Of a stretch of DNA of 64,000 nt, positions 21,474-30,044 are shown one piece after another. Positions within the stretch are counted from its first letter, which is position 1; every line of letters begins with the position of its first letter. Under the pieces are notes generated by a model that saw only the letters and a program-made list of their open reading frames with translations, ran no database searches and had not been told where the DNA came from. Position numbers and translations under genes: made by a program. Origin of the DNA: Paraburkholderia monticola (GTDB taxonomy: Bacteria > Pseudomonadota > Gammaproteobacteria > Burkholderiales > Burkholderiaceae); contig NZ_LRBG01000004.1 of assembly GCF_001580545.1 (NCBI RefSeq), positions 558,001 to 622,000 on the forward strand, given 5' to 3'.

Positions 21474-21713
21474 TTACTGCGGCAATTCCGAGGTCGAAAT
21501 CGGCGCCTCCGGTGCCGGGCCGCCGACCACTGCCTGATCGGCCGCATCGGCGGCGCTGACCGGCCGCACCTTCAGCCAGTCCGGATGAATCTGGCGGTTC
21601 AGATGATTCGTCTCGCGAGCGCTGGCGATGGGCGTCGGGCCGAAGACACCGCGCAGCGCGACGAAAGCCAGCACGTTGACGACAAACAGAATGGCGATCG
21701 GCCAGCGAAGCAT
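21474..21713 (-). CDS. small single-span membrane protein
   Basis: 79 residues: an N-terminal membrane span ('MLRWPIAILFVVNVLAFVALRGVFG') and a short periplasmic tail ending 'PEAPISTSELPQ'. It follows coaX on the same strand after 96 bases. No domain recognised. The start at 21713 puts the span at the very N-terminus; a longer open frame adds 24 residues without a better start site. Function unknown. Confidence 0.65.
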   Translation of the reverse strand: MLRWPIAILFVVNVLAFVALRGVFGPTPIASARETNHLNRQIHPDWLKVRPVSAADAADQAVVGGPAPEAPISTSELPQ

Positions 21714-21809
21714 GGTGCGTATTTCCAATCCAGAAAGAACTTGAGGCGAGGGCGCGAGAGCGAGACGCGGGCGAGACGCAGACAAAACGCGGACAAAACG
21801 CGGGCGCCG

Positions 21810-22643
21810 CTACGCGCGTGCCGACTCTTCGGCGGCGATCAGCGCCAGCCCCGACAGCACCAGCGAATCGTGGCGAGTATGCTGCACTTTCAACGCGCTC
21901 GCCACTTCGTCCGCGGCGCCGCCGCTGACCACGAGACGCACCGGCACCTGCCACTCGTCCTGCAGATCGCGCCACATCCGCTCGATCAGTCCCGCCTGCG
22001 CGAGCGTGCAGCCCGCCGACAGCGAATGCGGCGTATCGGTCGCGAAGAACGGGCCGCGACGGGCCGCATCGGCCGCATCGGCCGCATCGAGCAGGCCGCG
22101 TGCGCGCGTGGCGTCGAGCGTCGGCAGTTGCGCGGTGTGCTCGCCAAGCGAGCGCATCATCAGCGTCCAGCCCGGCGCGATCAATCCGCCGATAAACGCG
22201 CCGTCCGCGCGCAACGCCTCGAGCGTCGTCGCGGTGCCGAAGGTGGCGAGCAGCAGATGTTCGCCCGGAAAGGCTGCGTGCGCGCCGATCATGCCCGCCC
22301 AGCGGTCGCTGCCGAGCGCGTGCGGTGTCGTGTAGCAATTGGTGACGCCGCATTGCTGAGCGCTCGCGCGGATCGTCGTGAGCGGCAGTTGCGGCCAGTG
22401 TGCGTCGACGAGCGCGGCGATGCGTGTCGCGACCTCCGCGCCCGCCACATTAGAGAGCCACACGCCGCACGGCGCCGGCCAGTCGCTCCAACCGGCCTGC
22501 AGACCAGATCGCGCACCTGGCCCGGCCACGTCGTCATGCGCGAGCGCGCCGCTCGCCAGTTGCGTTCCGTCCGGCTGCACCAGCGCCCATTTGATCCGGC
22601 TATTGCCCGCGTCGATCAGCAGATAAGGCGCGCGCTGCGTCAT
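21810..22643 (-). CDS. coaX: type III pantothenate kinase
   Basis: 277 residues. First enzyme of coenzyme A synthesis, CoaX class (ASKHA fold). '[16 protein letters not shown]' at the N-terminus is the phosphate-binding motif, '[15 protein letters not shown]' and '[15 protein letters not shown]' hold the catalytic and nucleotide residues, and '[10 protein letters not shown]' the adenosine motif. Its ATG overlaps the birA stop by four bases (ATGA), indicating translational coupling. A short in-frame repeat of gcatcggcc near 22062-22088 encodes an Asp-Ala-Ala tract. Confidence 0.94.
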   Translation of the reverse strand: MTQRAPYLLIDAGNSRIKWALVQPDGTQLASGALAHDDVAGPGARSGLQAGWSDWPAPCGVWLSNVAGAEVATRIAALVDAHWPQLPLTTIRASAQQCGVTNCYTTPHALGSDRWAGMIGAHAAFPGEHLLLATFGTATTLEALRADGAFIGGLIAPGWTLMMRSLGEHTAQLPTLDATRARGLLDAADAADAARRGPFFATDTPHSLSAGCTLAQAGLIERMWRDLQDEWQVPVRLVVSGGAADEVASALKVQHTRHDSLVLSGLALIAAEESARA

Positions 22644-23557
22644 GCGGCACCGTCGGCGAGGCGCAGCGACACGTCGCCGGTCGCGATGCTCTGGCGGCCT
22701 TCGGCCGTGTCGAGCAGCAGCTGGCCACGTTCGTCGACGCCCGCCGCCACGCCGCGCGCGAGTTCCTGACCTTGCTCGAGCAGCACTACTTCGCGGCCCG
22801 CATAAGCATGCACGGCGTTCCAGCGCGGCTGGAACGGTGCGAAACCCTCCGCGCCGAAGCGCTGCAGCATCGGTTCGAGCGCGCTCAGCTCGGCGGCGAG
22901 CGTGTCGGTGAGATTCGCGTTCGGCAGCGCGCGCTGCAACGCGGTGGGCACGGTGCCGCGCGCCTGCGGCGGCACCTCGGCAGTCAGCGCGCCGACCTTC
23001 GCCGCCAGTTCGTCGGCACCCTTCACGTTGGTGCCGATCCCGATCACGACCGCGCTCGCATCGTCGGTGCTCCACGCGGTTTCGATCAGGATGCCGGCCA
23101 GCTTGTCGCCTTCGAGCAGCACGTCGTTCGGCCACTTCAGCGCGATCTGTCCGGGACCCGCGACCGGCAGCGAACGCAGCCCGTCGACGAGCGCCACACC
23201 CACCGCGAGGCTCAAGCCCGCGAGGCCCTCGAGCGGGCGCGGCAACACGCACGCGACCGAAAACAGCAGCGCGTTGCCCGGCTCCGCGTACCACGGCCGG
23301 CCGCGCCGGCCGCGGCCGGCCGTCTGCAGATACGCGACGCGCACGATCGGCCGCGGCAGCGCGTTCGCGCGGCGTGGCAGTGCTTTCACGTGAGCCATCA
23401 GGTCGGCATTGGTCGAGCCCGTTTCCTCGACGATTTCGATCGGCCAGTCATGCGCATGCGCGCCGAACAGCTTGACCGCGCGTTCGCGATCGATGCGCCA
23501 GTCAGTGCTGGCGCTTGCGGCCGAGGGCTGGGAGGTGGGAGTCTTGGAGGCATTCAT
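22640..23557 (-). CDS. birA: biotin--[acetyl-CoA-carboxylase] ligase
   Basis: 305 residues. Attaches biotin to the carboxyl carrier protein. Signatures: '[13 protein letters not shown]' (residues about 44-56), '[21 protein letters not shown]' biotinyl-AMP loop, '[21 protein letters not shown]', and a C-terminal SH3-like domain. Only about 40 residues precede the catalytic domain, too few for the N-terminal helix-turn-helix of the E. coli bifunctional repressor, so this is a ligase without its own DNA-binding domain. Coupled to coaX by a 4-bp overlap; divergent from the Mla-type operon. Confidence 0.94.
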   Translation of the reverse strand: MNASKTPTSQPSAASASTDWRIDRERAVKLFGAHAHDWPIEIVEETGSTNADLMAHVKALPRRANALPRPIVRVAYLQTAGRGRRGRPWYAEPGNALLFSVACVLPRPLEGLAGLSLAVGVALVDGLRSLPVAGPGQIALKWPNDVLLEGDKLAGILIETAWSTDDASAVVIGIGTNVKGADELAAKVGALTAEVPPQARGTVPTALQRALPNANLTDTLAAELSALEPMLQRFGAEGFAPFQPRWNAVHAYAGREVVLLEQGQELARGVAAGVDERGQLLLDTAEGRQSIATGDVSLRLADGAA

Positions 23558-23600
23558 GCCTCATATTGTAGCGACAGCGAAGCCGATCGGGACTCGCCGC

Positions 23601-23630
23601 GGACCAATGCGGATCAGTGCCGATCAGTGC
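23601..23630. repeat. three 10-bp tandem repeats between birA and the Mla-type operon
   Basis: ggaccaatgc, ggatcagtgc, cgatcagtgc in direct succession, spaced by one helical turn within the 99-base divergent promoter region. It could be an operator; no regulator is known. Confidence 0.7.
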
Positions 23631-23656
23631 GGACCGCCGGCCGAGCCTTCGCTACA

Positions 23657-24826
23657 ATGGCCCTTAATCCGATAACCAGATTCACACGATCCTTGAACTA
23701 CGACACTCCGCCCGGCCTTGAAGTCGCGGCAGGCAGCCAAGGCAAGATCGTCCGTCTCTCGGGCCAGTGGACGGCGCTCGCGCTCGCGCGCGATCGCGAC
23801 ACTGGACGGGTGATTCCGCAACTGCGTTCGCTGACCGGCGCGCAAGGCATCGGCGAGTGGGACCTGTCGCGCGTCGACAGCATGGACCACGTCGGCGGGC
23901 AGGCGCTGTGGCGCGTGTGGGGCCGCAAAATGCCGCCCGGCACGGCGCTCACCGACACGCAGCGCGATATTTTCGAGCGCATCGCGCTGCTCGACGAGGT
24001 GCGCGAGAGCGCCGAGCCGGTCACGCGCCTCGATCCATTCACGCGTCTCGGCCTCGGTCTGTTCTCGTTCGTCGAGCATATGCAGGGCGGCGTCACGATG
24101 CTCGGGCGCGTCGTGCTCGATCTGCTCGCGATCATCCGCAAGCCGAAGCTCACGCCGTGGACCGAAATCTCCGCGAACGTCTACAACGCCGGCGCCCGTG
24201 CGCTGCCGATCACCGCGCTCGTCGCGTTCCTGATCGGCATCGTGTTGAGCTATCTGTCGGCACAGCAATTGCGCATCTTTGGCGCGAACCAGTTCATCGT
24301 CAACATTCTCGGCCTCGCGGTGATTCGCGAGCTCGGCCCGGTCCTGTCGGCGATTCTGGTGGCGGGCCGCTCGGGCTCGGCGATCACCGCGCAGATCGGC
24401 GTGATGCGCGTGACCGAGGAGCTCGACGCGATGCGCGTGATGGGCATCCCGCACGGCCTGCGGCTGATCCTGCCGCGCGTGATCGCGCTGTCCGTGGCGA
24501 TGCCACTCCTCGTGATGTGGACCAACGTGATCGCGTTGACGGGCGGCGCGCTTGCCGCGAAGCTCGTGCTCGGCATCGACATGAGCTTCTTCGCGCGGCA
24601 GTTGCCAACCGTCGTGCCGATCGCGAATCTGTGGATCGGCCTTGGCAAGGGCGCGGTGTTCGGCATGCTGATCGCGATCGCCGGCTGTCATTTCGGCTTC
24701 CGTATCAAGGCCAATTCGCAGAGTCTCGGCGAAGGCACGACGACCTCGGTGGTGACGTCGATCACCATCGTGATTCTCGCGGACGCGGTGTTCGCGATTC
24801 TTTTCCAGAACGTGGGGCTCGGATGA
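23657..24826 (+). CDS. MlaE-family phospholipid ABC transporter permease with N-terminal STAS-like domain
   Basis: 389 residues. Residues about 25-115 form a STAS-like domain ('KIVRLSGQWTALALARD', 'WDLSRVDSMDHVGGQALWRVW'). The MlaE permease follows: 'ANVYNAGARALPITALVAFLIGIVLSYL', 'VIRELGPVLSAILVAGRSGSAI' and a set of five or so membrane spans to 'ADAVFAILFQNVGLG'. MlaE proteins move phospholipids between inner and outer membrane with MlaF and MlaD. Start: ATG at 23657; an in-frame TTG at 23693 is possible because TACAAT overlapping the ATG could be a -10. It ends with a 4-bp overlap with the ATPase gene. Confidence 0.92.
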   Translation: MALNPITRFTRSLNYDTPPGLEVAAGSQGKIVRLSGQWTALALARDRDTGRVIPQLRSLTGAQGIGEWDLSRVDSMDHVGGQALWRVWGRKMPPGTALTDTQRDIFERIALLDEVRESAEPVTRLDPFTRLGLGLFSFVEHMQGGVTMLGRVVLDLLAIIRKPKLTPWTEISANVYNAGARALPITALVAFLIGIVLSYLSAQQLRIFGANQFIVNILGLAVIRELGPVLSAILVAGRSGSAITAQIGVMRVTEELDAMRVMGIPHGLRLILPRVIALSVAMPLLVMWTNVIALTGGALAAKLVLGIDMSFFARQLPTVVPIANLWIGLGKGAVFGMLIAIAGCHFGFRIKANSQSLGEGTTTSVVTSITIVILADAVFAILFQNVGLG

Positions 24827-25701
24827 TTGCACCACTGACAGAAGCCGTGCGCGGCCAGCCCGTGCCGTCGATCGCCGAGCCGGTGATCGAGGTGATCGAC
24901 ATCACCAAGCGCTACGGCCGCAACATCGTGCATCAACATCTGAGCTTCGAAGTGCGGCGCGGCGAGATCGTGTCGATCGTCGGCGGTTCGGGCTCCGGCA
25001 AGACCACGCTGGTGCGGCAGATTCTCGGCCTCGAACGGCCGTCGAGAGGCACCATCAAGCTGTTCGGCGAAGACCTCTCGACCATCTCGCCCGATACCGC
25101 GCTGCTGATGCGCAGCCGCTCAGGCATGCTGTTTCAGCGCGGCGCGCTGTTTTCGTCGCTGTCCGTGTTCGACAACGTCGCGCAGCCGGTGCGCGAGCTC
25201 GGCAAGGTGCCCGAAGACCTGCTGCGCGACATCGTGATGCTGAAGCTCGAAATGGTCGGGCTGCCGTGCAAGCATGCGTCGAAGATGCCGTCGGCGTTGT
25301 CGGGCGGCATGATCAAGCGGGTCGGCATCGCCCGTGCAATCGCGCTCGAGCCCGAGCTGCTGTTCCTCGACGAACCGACCGCCGGCCTCGACCCGCAGGC
25401 GTCCGAAGAATTCGTCGAGCTGATCTCCGGGCTGCATCGCGCGCTCGGCTTGACCGTCGTGATGATCACGCACGATCTCGACACGATGGTCGCGCTGTCG
25501 ACGCGCGTGGCCGTGCTCGCCGATCGCAAGGTGCTGATCAACGCGCCGGTCGAGGAGGCCGCGGGCGTCGACCATCCGTTCATCCGCGAATATTTCCTCG
25601 GCCTGCGCGGGCGCCGGGCCTTGCAGGCGTTGCCGCCGGAGCGCCGCGCGAAGCTGCCGCAGGCGGCGCTCGAACCGGCGTCCTCCGAGTTGCCGTTGTG
25701 A
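24823..25701 (+). CDS. MlaF-like ABC transporter ATP-binding protein
   Basis: 292 residues. Walker A 'GGSGSGKTT' (near residue 60), Q-loop 'MLFQRGALFSSLSVFDN', signature 'SALSGGMIKRVGIARA', Walker B 'LLFLDEPTAGLDP' and H-loop 'MITHDLDTM'. The 'FQxGALFSSLTVxxN' Q-loop region is typical of the MlaF/Ttg2A group. Its ATG overlaps the permease stop (ATGA). It powers the lipid transporter formed with the permease and the MCE protein downstream. Confidence 0.94.
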   Translation: MIAPLTEAVRGQPVPSIAEPVIEVIDITKRYGRNIVHQHLSFEVRRGEIVSIVGGSGSGKTTLVRQILGLERPSRGTIKLFGEDLSTISPDTALLMRSRSGMLFQRGALFSSLSVFDNVAQPVRELGKVPEDLLRDIVMLKLEMVGLPCKHASKMPSALSGGMIKRVGIARAIALEPELLFLDEPTAGLDPQASEEFVELISGLHRALGLTVVMITHDLDTMVALSTRVAVLADRKVLINAPVEEAAGVDHPFIREYFLGLRGRRALQALPPERRAKLPQAALEPASSELPL

Positions 25702-25747
25702 AGCAGGCCGCCATGAACCGGGCCGCTATGAACCAGGAAACCTGACG

Positions 25748-26719
25748 ATGGAAAACAAAGCGTATGCGTTCTGGGCCGGGCTCTTCACGGTCGTGCTGAC
25801 GGCGGCGATCGGGCTGACCGCGTATCTGTTCAACGTCGACCGCACCGTGCGGGTGCCGTACGACCTGCTCGCACGAACCAACGTGACGGGCCTCTTTGCC
25901 GATGCGGCGGTGCGCTTTCGCGGCCTCGACGTCGGCCGCGTGCAGTCGATCAAATTCGACCCGACGCATCCGGGGCAGATCCTGATTCGTATCATGGTCG
26001 ACGAGCATGCGCCGATCACGCATTCGACCTTCGGCAGCCTCGGGTTGCAGGGCGTGACCGGCATCGCATTTATCCAGCTCGACGATAGCGGGCGCGACCA
26101 GAGGCCGCTGCCGTCGTCGCCGCAAAACGTCGCGCAACTGCCGATGCGCCCGGGCCTGTTCGACCAGTTGCAGCAACGCGGCGACGTGCTGCTGCGCAAG
26201 CTCGAAAAGGTCACCGACAACGTCAACGACATGCTGTCGCCGGAAATGGTCGCGCAACTGCACGATACGGCGGCGAGCATCGAGCAGGCGGCTTCCGGCG
26301 TCGCGGCGCTGACCCGGCAGGTGGCGCCGGTCGTCGCCAAGCTGCCAGGCACCGTGGATCAGCTCAATCACACGCTCGCGTCGACGAATCAGATGATCAC
26401 GGGCCTGAACCGTCCGGACGGACCTTTCGAGCGCAATCTGAACAAGGTCGGCACGGCCGCGCAACAGGCGGGTGACGCGCTCGCGCAGATGAACACCTCG
26501 CTGCAGGACCTGTCCGCGCGGGTCGGCTACGAAACGCTGCCGCGCGTGAATTCGCTGACCGAGGACGTGCGCTCGGCCGCGCAATCGATCGACCGCGCCG
26601 CCGACACCTTCAGCACCAACCCGCGCAGCGTGCTGTTCGGCGCGCCGCGCGCGGCGCCGGGTCCGGGCGAGGCCGGCTTCACGTGGCCGACCGCTGCCGC
26701 CGCCCCCGCAGCCCACTAA
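25748..26719 (+). CDS. MlaD/MCE-domain substrate-binding protein
   Basis: 323 residues. N-terminal membrane anchor ('YAFWAGLFTVVLTAAIGLTAYLF'), then an MCE domain (residues about 38-115, 'VPYDLLARTNVTGLFADAAVRFRGLDVGRV', 'GSLGLQGVTGIAFIQL'), then a long helical region ('LLRKLEKVTDNVNDML' onward) expected to form a needle or tunnel. It binds lipids in the periplasm for the Mla-type transporter. Starts 46 bases after the ATPase gene. Confidence 0.93.
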   Translation: MENKAYAFWAGLFTVVLTAAIGLTAYLFNVDRTVRVPYDLLARTNVTGLFADAAVRFRGLDVGRVQSIKFDPTHPGQILIRIMVDEHAPITHSTFGSLGLQGVTGIAFIQLDDSGRDQRPLPSSPQNVAQLPMRPGLFDQLQQRGDVLLRKLEKVTDNVNDMLSPEMVAQLHDTAASIEQAASGVAALTRQVAPVVAKLPGTVDQLNHTLASTNQMITGLNRPDGPFERNLNKVGTAAQQAGDALAQMNTSLQDLSARVGYETLPRVNSLTEDVRSAAQSIDRAADTFSTNPRSVLFGAPRAAPGPGEAGFTWPTAAAAPAAH

Positions 26720-26749
26720 ATCCGCAGGCCAGAACAGAGGAAGATGCTC

Positions 26750-27376
26750 ATGTCACGCTCGATTCACCGACTGTTGTCCTCGCGCGCCGCGCTCGCGGCG
26801 CTGCTTGCGTTCGGCGTGCTGGCGGCGGGCTGCGCGGGCAGCTCCGCGGTGGTGTCGGACATCCGCTACGACTTCGGGCCGCCGCCGCAGAGCGCCGCCG
26901 CGAGCCGGCTGCCGGCCGTCAAGGTGCTCGAGGTCGGCGCGCCACCCGTGCTCGAATCCGACCGCCTGATCTATCGGCTGAGCTACGCCGACGCGCAGCA
27001 GACGGCCACGTACGCGAACAGCCACTGGACGATGATGCCGTCGCAACTGCTGACGCAGCGCCTGCGCAATGCGCTGAGCGAGCACGGCACCGTTCTGACG
27101 GGCGCCGACGGCGTGGCCGCGCCGGTGCTGCGGGTCGATCTGACCGAATTCGAGCAGGTGTTCGACAGCCAGACGAACAGTCGCGGCGCCATCGCCGCGC
27201 GCGCGACGCTGATGCAGGGCGGCAAGGTGGTCGGCCAGCAGACGTTCGTCGCGAGCGCGCCGGCCCAATCGGCGGATGCGGCCGGCGGCGCGCGGGCGCT
27301 CGCCGCGGCCAGCGACGACCTCGTCGCGCAGATCACCACCTGGCTCGGCTCGCAGGCGCTGGTCGCCGCACAATGA
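26750..27376 (+). CDS. ABC-type transport auxiliary lipoprotein (PqiC-like)
   Basis: 208 residues. Lipoprotein signal ending in the lipobox LAAGC, followed by 'SAVVSDIRYDFGPPPQSA' and 'ALEVGAPPVLESDRLIYRLSYADAQQ'-like strands characteristic of the PqiC/DUF330 auxiliary lipoprotein family that sits in the outer membrane opposite MCE transporters. Start at 26750 chosen: GAGG is nine bases away, whereas the ATG at 26744 is only three bases from it. Fourth gene of the operon. Confidence 0.88.
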   Translation: MSRSIHRLLSSRAALAALLAFGVLAAGCAGSSAVVSDIRYDFGPPPQSAAASRLPAVKVLEVGAPPVLESDRLIYRLSYADAQQTATYANSHWTMMPSQLLTQRLRNALSEHGTVLTGADGVAAPVLRVDLTEFEQVFDSQTNSRGAIAARATLMQGGKVVGQQTFVASAPAQSADAAGGARALAAASDDLVAQITTWLGSQALVAAQ

Positions 27377-27407
27377 CAGGCCGGCAGCGCAGGCGACGGA
27401 GCGCTGC

Positions 27408-28565
27408 ATGAGCGATCGCCCATGGCTGCGCCGCCCGTCGACGCTGGCCCGCCAGGCGCTGCTGCTGTACACGGCGCTGATCGTCTATGGGTCGTGGTAT
27501 CCGTTTTCCGGCTGGCGCTCGCTCGGCATCGCGCCGTTCGCCTATCTGTTCGATCCGCTGCCGCAGTATCTGACGGCGTTCGACGTCGTCACCAACGTGC
27601 TCGGCTATATGCCGTTCGGCGCGCTGGTGGTGCTCGCGGTGTATCCGCGCTGGCGCGGCACCCTGGCCGTCGCGCTCGCGTTCGTGCTGGGCGGGCTGCT
27701 GTCGGGCACGATGGAAGCCGTGCAGACGTATCTGCCGACGCGCGTCGCCTCCAATCTCGATCTCGCCGCCAATACGCTCGGTGCGCTTCTCGGCGCGGCG
27801 ATCATGTCACCGTTGACCGGCGCGCTGCTCGATCGCGGCCTGCTCAGGCGTCTGCGGCTGCTGTGGTTCGAGCGCGGGCATGCGGCGCTCATGTGCCTCG
27901 TCGCCGCGTGGCCGTTCGCGACGATGTATCCGGCGCCGCTACTGTTCGGTCTCGGCAACTGGCCGCGCGCGCTGTGGCTGAGCTTCGATCCGCTCACCCA
28001 GGAGGCGCTGCTCGCGTGGACGCCGTCCGCGTGGCACGTCGGCGCATGGCCAGCGGTGGTGGCCGCGTGGCTGCCCGACGACACGTGGGAAGCGCTGATC
28101 ACGACACTGAACCTGTTCGCGGCGCTCGCGCTGGCGTCGCTGCCGGCGCGCCGTCATGCGCCGCGCGTGCGGCTGCTATTCGTGTTCATCGTCGCGACCT
28201 TGTGCGTGAAGGTCGGCGCGACGTTCCTGCAATCGCAATCGGGCCTCGCGTTCGACTGGGCGACGCCCGGCGCGCTGCTCGGACTCCTGTGCGGCAGCGT
28301 CGCGGCGCTGCTCGCGCTGCCGCTGCGGCGGCGCCTGCGGGCGACGCTCGCGGGGATCGCGCTGGTCGTCGCACTCGTGTTCGCCAATCTGCTGCCGGTG
28401 AATCCGTATTTCGACGCCGTGCTCGCCGACTGGCGGCAGGGGCGCTATCTGCATTTCAACGGGCTCGCGCGCTGGCTTGCGTGGATGTGGCCCTATGCAG
28501 CGCTGGTGTGGCTCGCGTTCGCGGTCGAGCGGGCGTGGCTGAAGCGGCGCGCGAAGCCGGCGTGA
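27408..28565 (+). CDS. VanZ-like multi-span membrane protein
   Basis: 385 residues with about eight to ten membrane spans. The first 130 residues show the VanZ-like pattern 'ALIVYGSWYPFSGW', 'DVVTNVLGYMPFGALVVLAV', 'SGTMEAVQTYLPTRVASNLDLAANTLGALLGA'. VanZ itself gives low-level teicoplanin resistance, but most members have no known role. It starts 31 bases after the auxiliary lipoprotein gene, so is probably the fifth gene of the Mla-type operon and may serve the envelope; this is inference. Confidence 0.85.
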   Translation: MSDRPWLRRPSTLARQALLLYTALIVYGSWYPFSGWRSLGIAPFAYLFDPLPQYLTAFDVVTNVLGYMPFGALVVLAVYPRWRGTLAVALAFVLGGLLSGTMEAVQTYLPTRVASNLDLAANTLGALLGAAIMSPLTGALLDRGLLRRLRLLWFERGHAALMCLVAAWPFATMYPAPLLFGLGNWPRALWLSFDPLTQEALLAWTPSAWHVGAWPAVVAAWLPDDTWEALITTLNLFAALALASLPARRHAPRVRLLFVFIVATLCVKVGATFLQSQSGLAFDWATPGALLGLLCGSVAALLALPLRRRLRATLAGIALVVALVFANLLPVNPYFDAVLADWRQGRYLHFNGLARWLAWMWPYAALVWLAFAVERAWLKRRAKPA

Positions 28566-28720
28566 GACGCCTGCGCGGAACCGGCCAAGTGGCGGCGCCA
28601 GCGCGGTCCGCTCGCTATAATCGTCCGCACGACGGGCGCTTCACGTCACGCATGACCGCGTGCTGACCGCGCGCTGACGGCGCCCTTGCACCCCCTTTCA
28701 GCCTCGCTCCCCCGGACATC

Positions 28721-29044
28721 ATGGATTCCTTCTACAAGCACCACGTTTTTTTCTGTCTGAATCAACGCGAACCCGGCGCCGAGCGTCCGAGTTGCGCGAA
28801 CTGCAACGCGCAGGCGATGCAGGAGTACGCGAAAAAACGTGTCAAGCAACTCGGCCTCGCCGGCCCCGGCCAGGTGCGCATCAACAAGGCCGGCTGCCTC
28901 GATCGCTGCGAGCTGGGCCCGACGCTCGTCGTGTATCCCGAGGCTGTCTGGTACACCTATGTCGACGAAAGCGACATCGACGAGATCGTCGAATCGCATC
29001 TTGCGAACGGCAAGATCGTCGAGCGTCTGAAGATCGATCAATAA
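28721..29044 (+). CDS. thioredoxin-like [2Fe-2S] ferredoxin
   Basis: 107 residues. 'HHVFFCLNQREPGAERPSCANCNAQ' and 'RINKAGCLDRCELGPTLVVYPEAVWY' supply the four cysteine ligands in the thioredoxin-like 2Fe-2S arrangement seen in NuoE-like small ferredoxins. It is an electron carrier of unknown partner. TATAAT at 28616-28621 is a possible -10. A hydrolase gene follows after 32 bases and is likely co-transcribed. Confidence 0.9.
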   Translation: MDSFYKHHVFFCLNQREPGAERPSCANCNAQAMQEYAKKRVKQLGLAGPGQVRINKAGCLDRCELGPTLVVYPEAVWYTYVDESDIDEIVESHLANGKIVERLKIDQ

Positions 29045-29076
29045 CGCGAACCACGAAACGATCCGCAGGCATCCTG

Positions 29077-29721
29077 ATGAACGTCAACACGAAGAAGTAC
29101 CTGATCGACGGCCCGGTCGGCAAGATCGAGGTCGCGCTGGATCTGCCCGACGAGGTGCGCGAAAAGGGCGCCGCGCCGCGCGGGATCGCGCTCGTCGCGC
29201 ATCCGCATCCGCTCTTTGGCGGCACGATGGACAACAAGGTCGCGCAGACGCTCGCGCGCACGCTCGTGCAACTGAACTACGTCACGTACCGGTCGAATTT
29301 CCGCGGCGTCGGCCAGACCCAGGGCGAGCACGACGCGGGCGTCGGCGAGCGCGACGACCTGTGCGCGGTGCTCGAGCACATGCGCGCCGATACCGATTAC
29401 GGCGATCTGCCGCTCGTGCTGGCCGGTTTTTCGTTCGGCACCGTGGTGCTGTCGCACGTCGCGGCGAAGCTGCGCGACGAAGGGCAGGAGATCGAGCGCA
29501 TCGTGTTCGTCGGCACCGCGGCGAGCCGCTGGGAAGTCGCGCCGGTGCCCGAGAGCACGCTCGTGATTCACGGCGAAGTCGACGAGACCGTTCCCATTCA
29601 ATCGGTTTACGACTGGGCGCGGCCGCAGGAACTGCCGGTGGTCGTCATTCCGGGCGCCGAACACTTTCTGCATCGCAAGCTGCATATCCTGAAGCGGATC
29701 ATCGTCGACGCCTGGCGCTGA
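29077..29721 (+). CDS. alpha/beta hydrolase
   Basis: 214 residues. 'ALVAHPHPLFGGTMDNKVAQTLAR' (oxyanion region), 'YRSNFRGVGQTQGEHDAGVGERDDL', nucleophile elbow GFSFGT, Asp in 'VIHGEVDETVPI' and catalytic His in 'PGAEHFLHRKL'. This is the dienelactone-hydrolase/YqiA-like compact subfamily, usually cytoplasmic esterases or peptidases of unknown substrate. The terminator hairpin begins at the last base of the stop codon. Confidence 0.88.
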   Translation: MNVNTKKYLIDGPVGKIEVALDLPDEVREKGAAPRGIALVAHPHPLFGGTMDNKVAQTLARTLVQLNYVTYRSNFRGVGQTQGEHDAGVGERDDLCAVLEHMRADTDYGDLPLVLAGFSFGTVVLSHVAAKLRDEGQEIERIVFVGTAASRWEVAPVPESTLVIHGEVDETVPIQSVYDWARPQELPVVVIPGAEHFLHRKLHILKRIIVDAWR

Positions 29722-29743
29722 AAACGCGCGTCGCGCGCGTTTT
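29721..29743 (+). terminator. terminator hairpin after the hydrolase gene
   Basis: aaaacgcgcg (29721-29730), loop tcg, cgcgcgtttt (29734-29743): a perfect 10-bp stem whose 3' arm ends in four T's. Confidence 0.75.
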
Positions 29744-30044
29744 GCGGGGGACAGGTGCGCGCAAACGTGTGCGAAATCGACGACACGCGTGCAAAGCGGA
29801 CCAGGTTGCACGCGTATAATGAGCGCTCTTTTTTTGGGCACAGCGCCGCCAATCCGGCAAACTCGCGCGCCGCGGAGTCGTTTCGCGCGCAGCGCGGCCG
29901 GATGCGCGGCGCTGTGCTCGCGAACCGATCGTGTCGCCGTCAGTCCAACGGGCGCCCGCCGTTTTACGGCCAGAAGCCCCGCCGACCGGCTCCCCCAACT
30001 CCGCGCGCTGTCGCGCAAGCTATTTTTCCGCACCAATCGACCCT
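29744..30044. other. upstream region of the D-Ala-D-Ala carboxypeptidase gene
   Basis: About 300 bases without a credible gene. A perfect TATAAT at 29815-29820 probably marks the carboxypeptidase promoter, though no good -35 was found 17 bases upstream; the leader would be about 215 bases, long enough to hold regulatory structure that I could not define. Confidence 0.45.
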
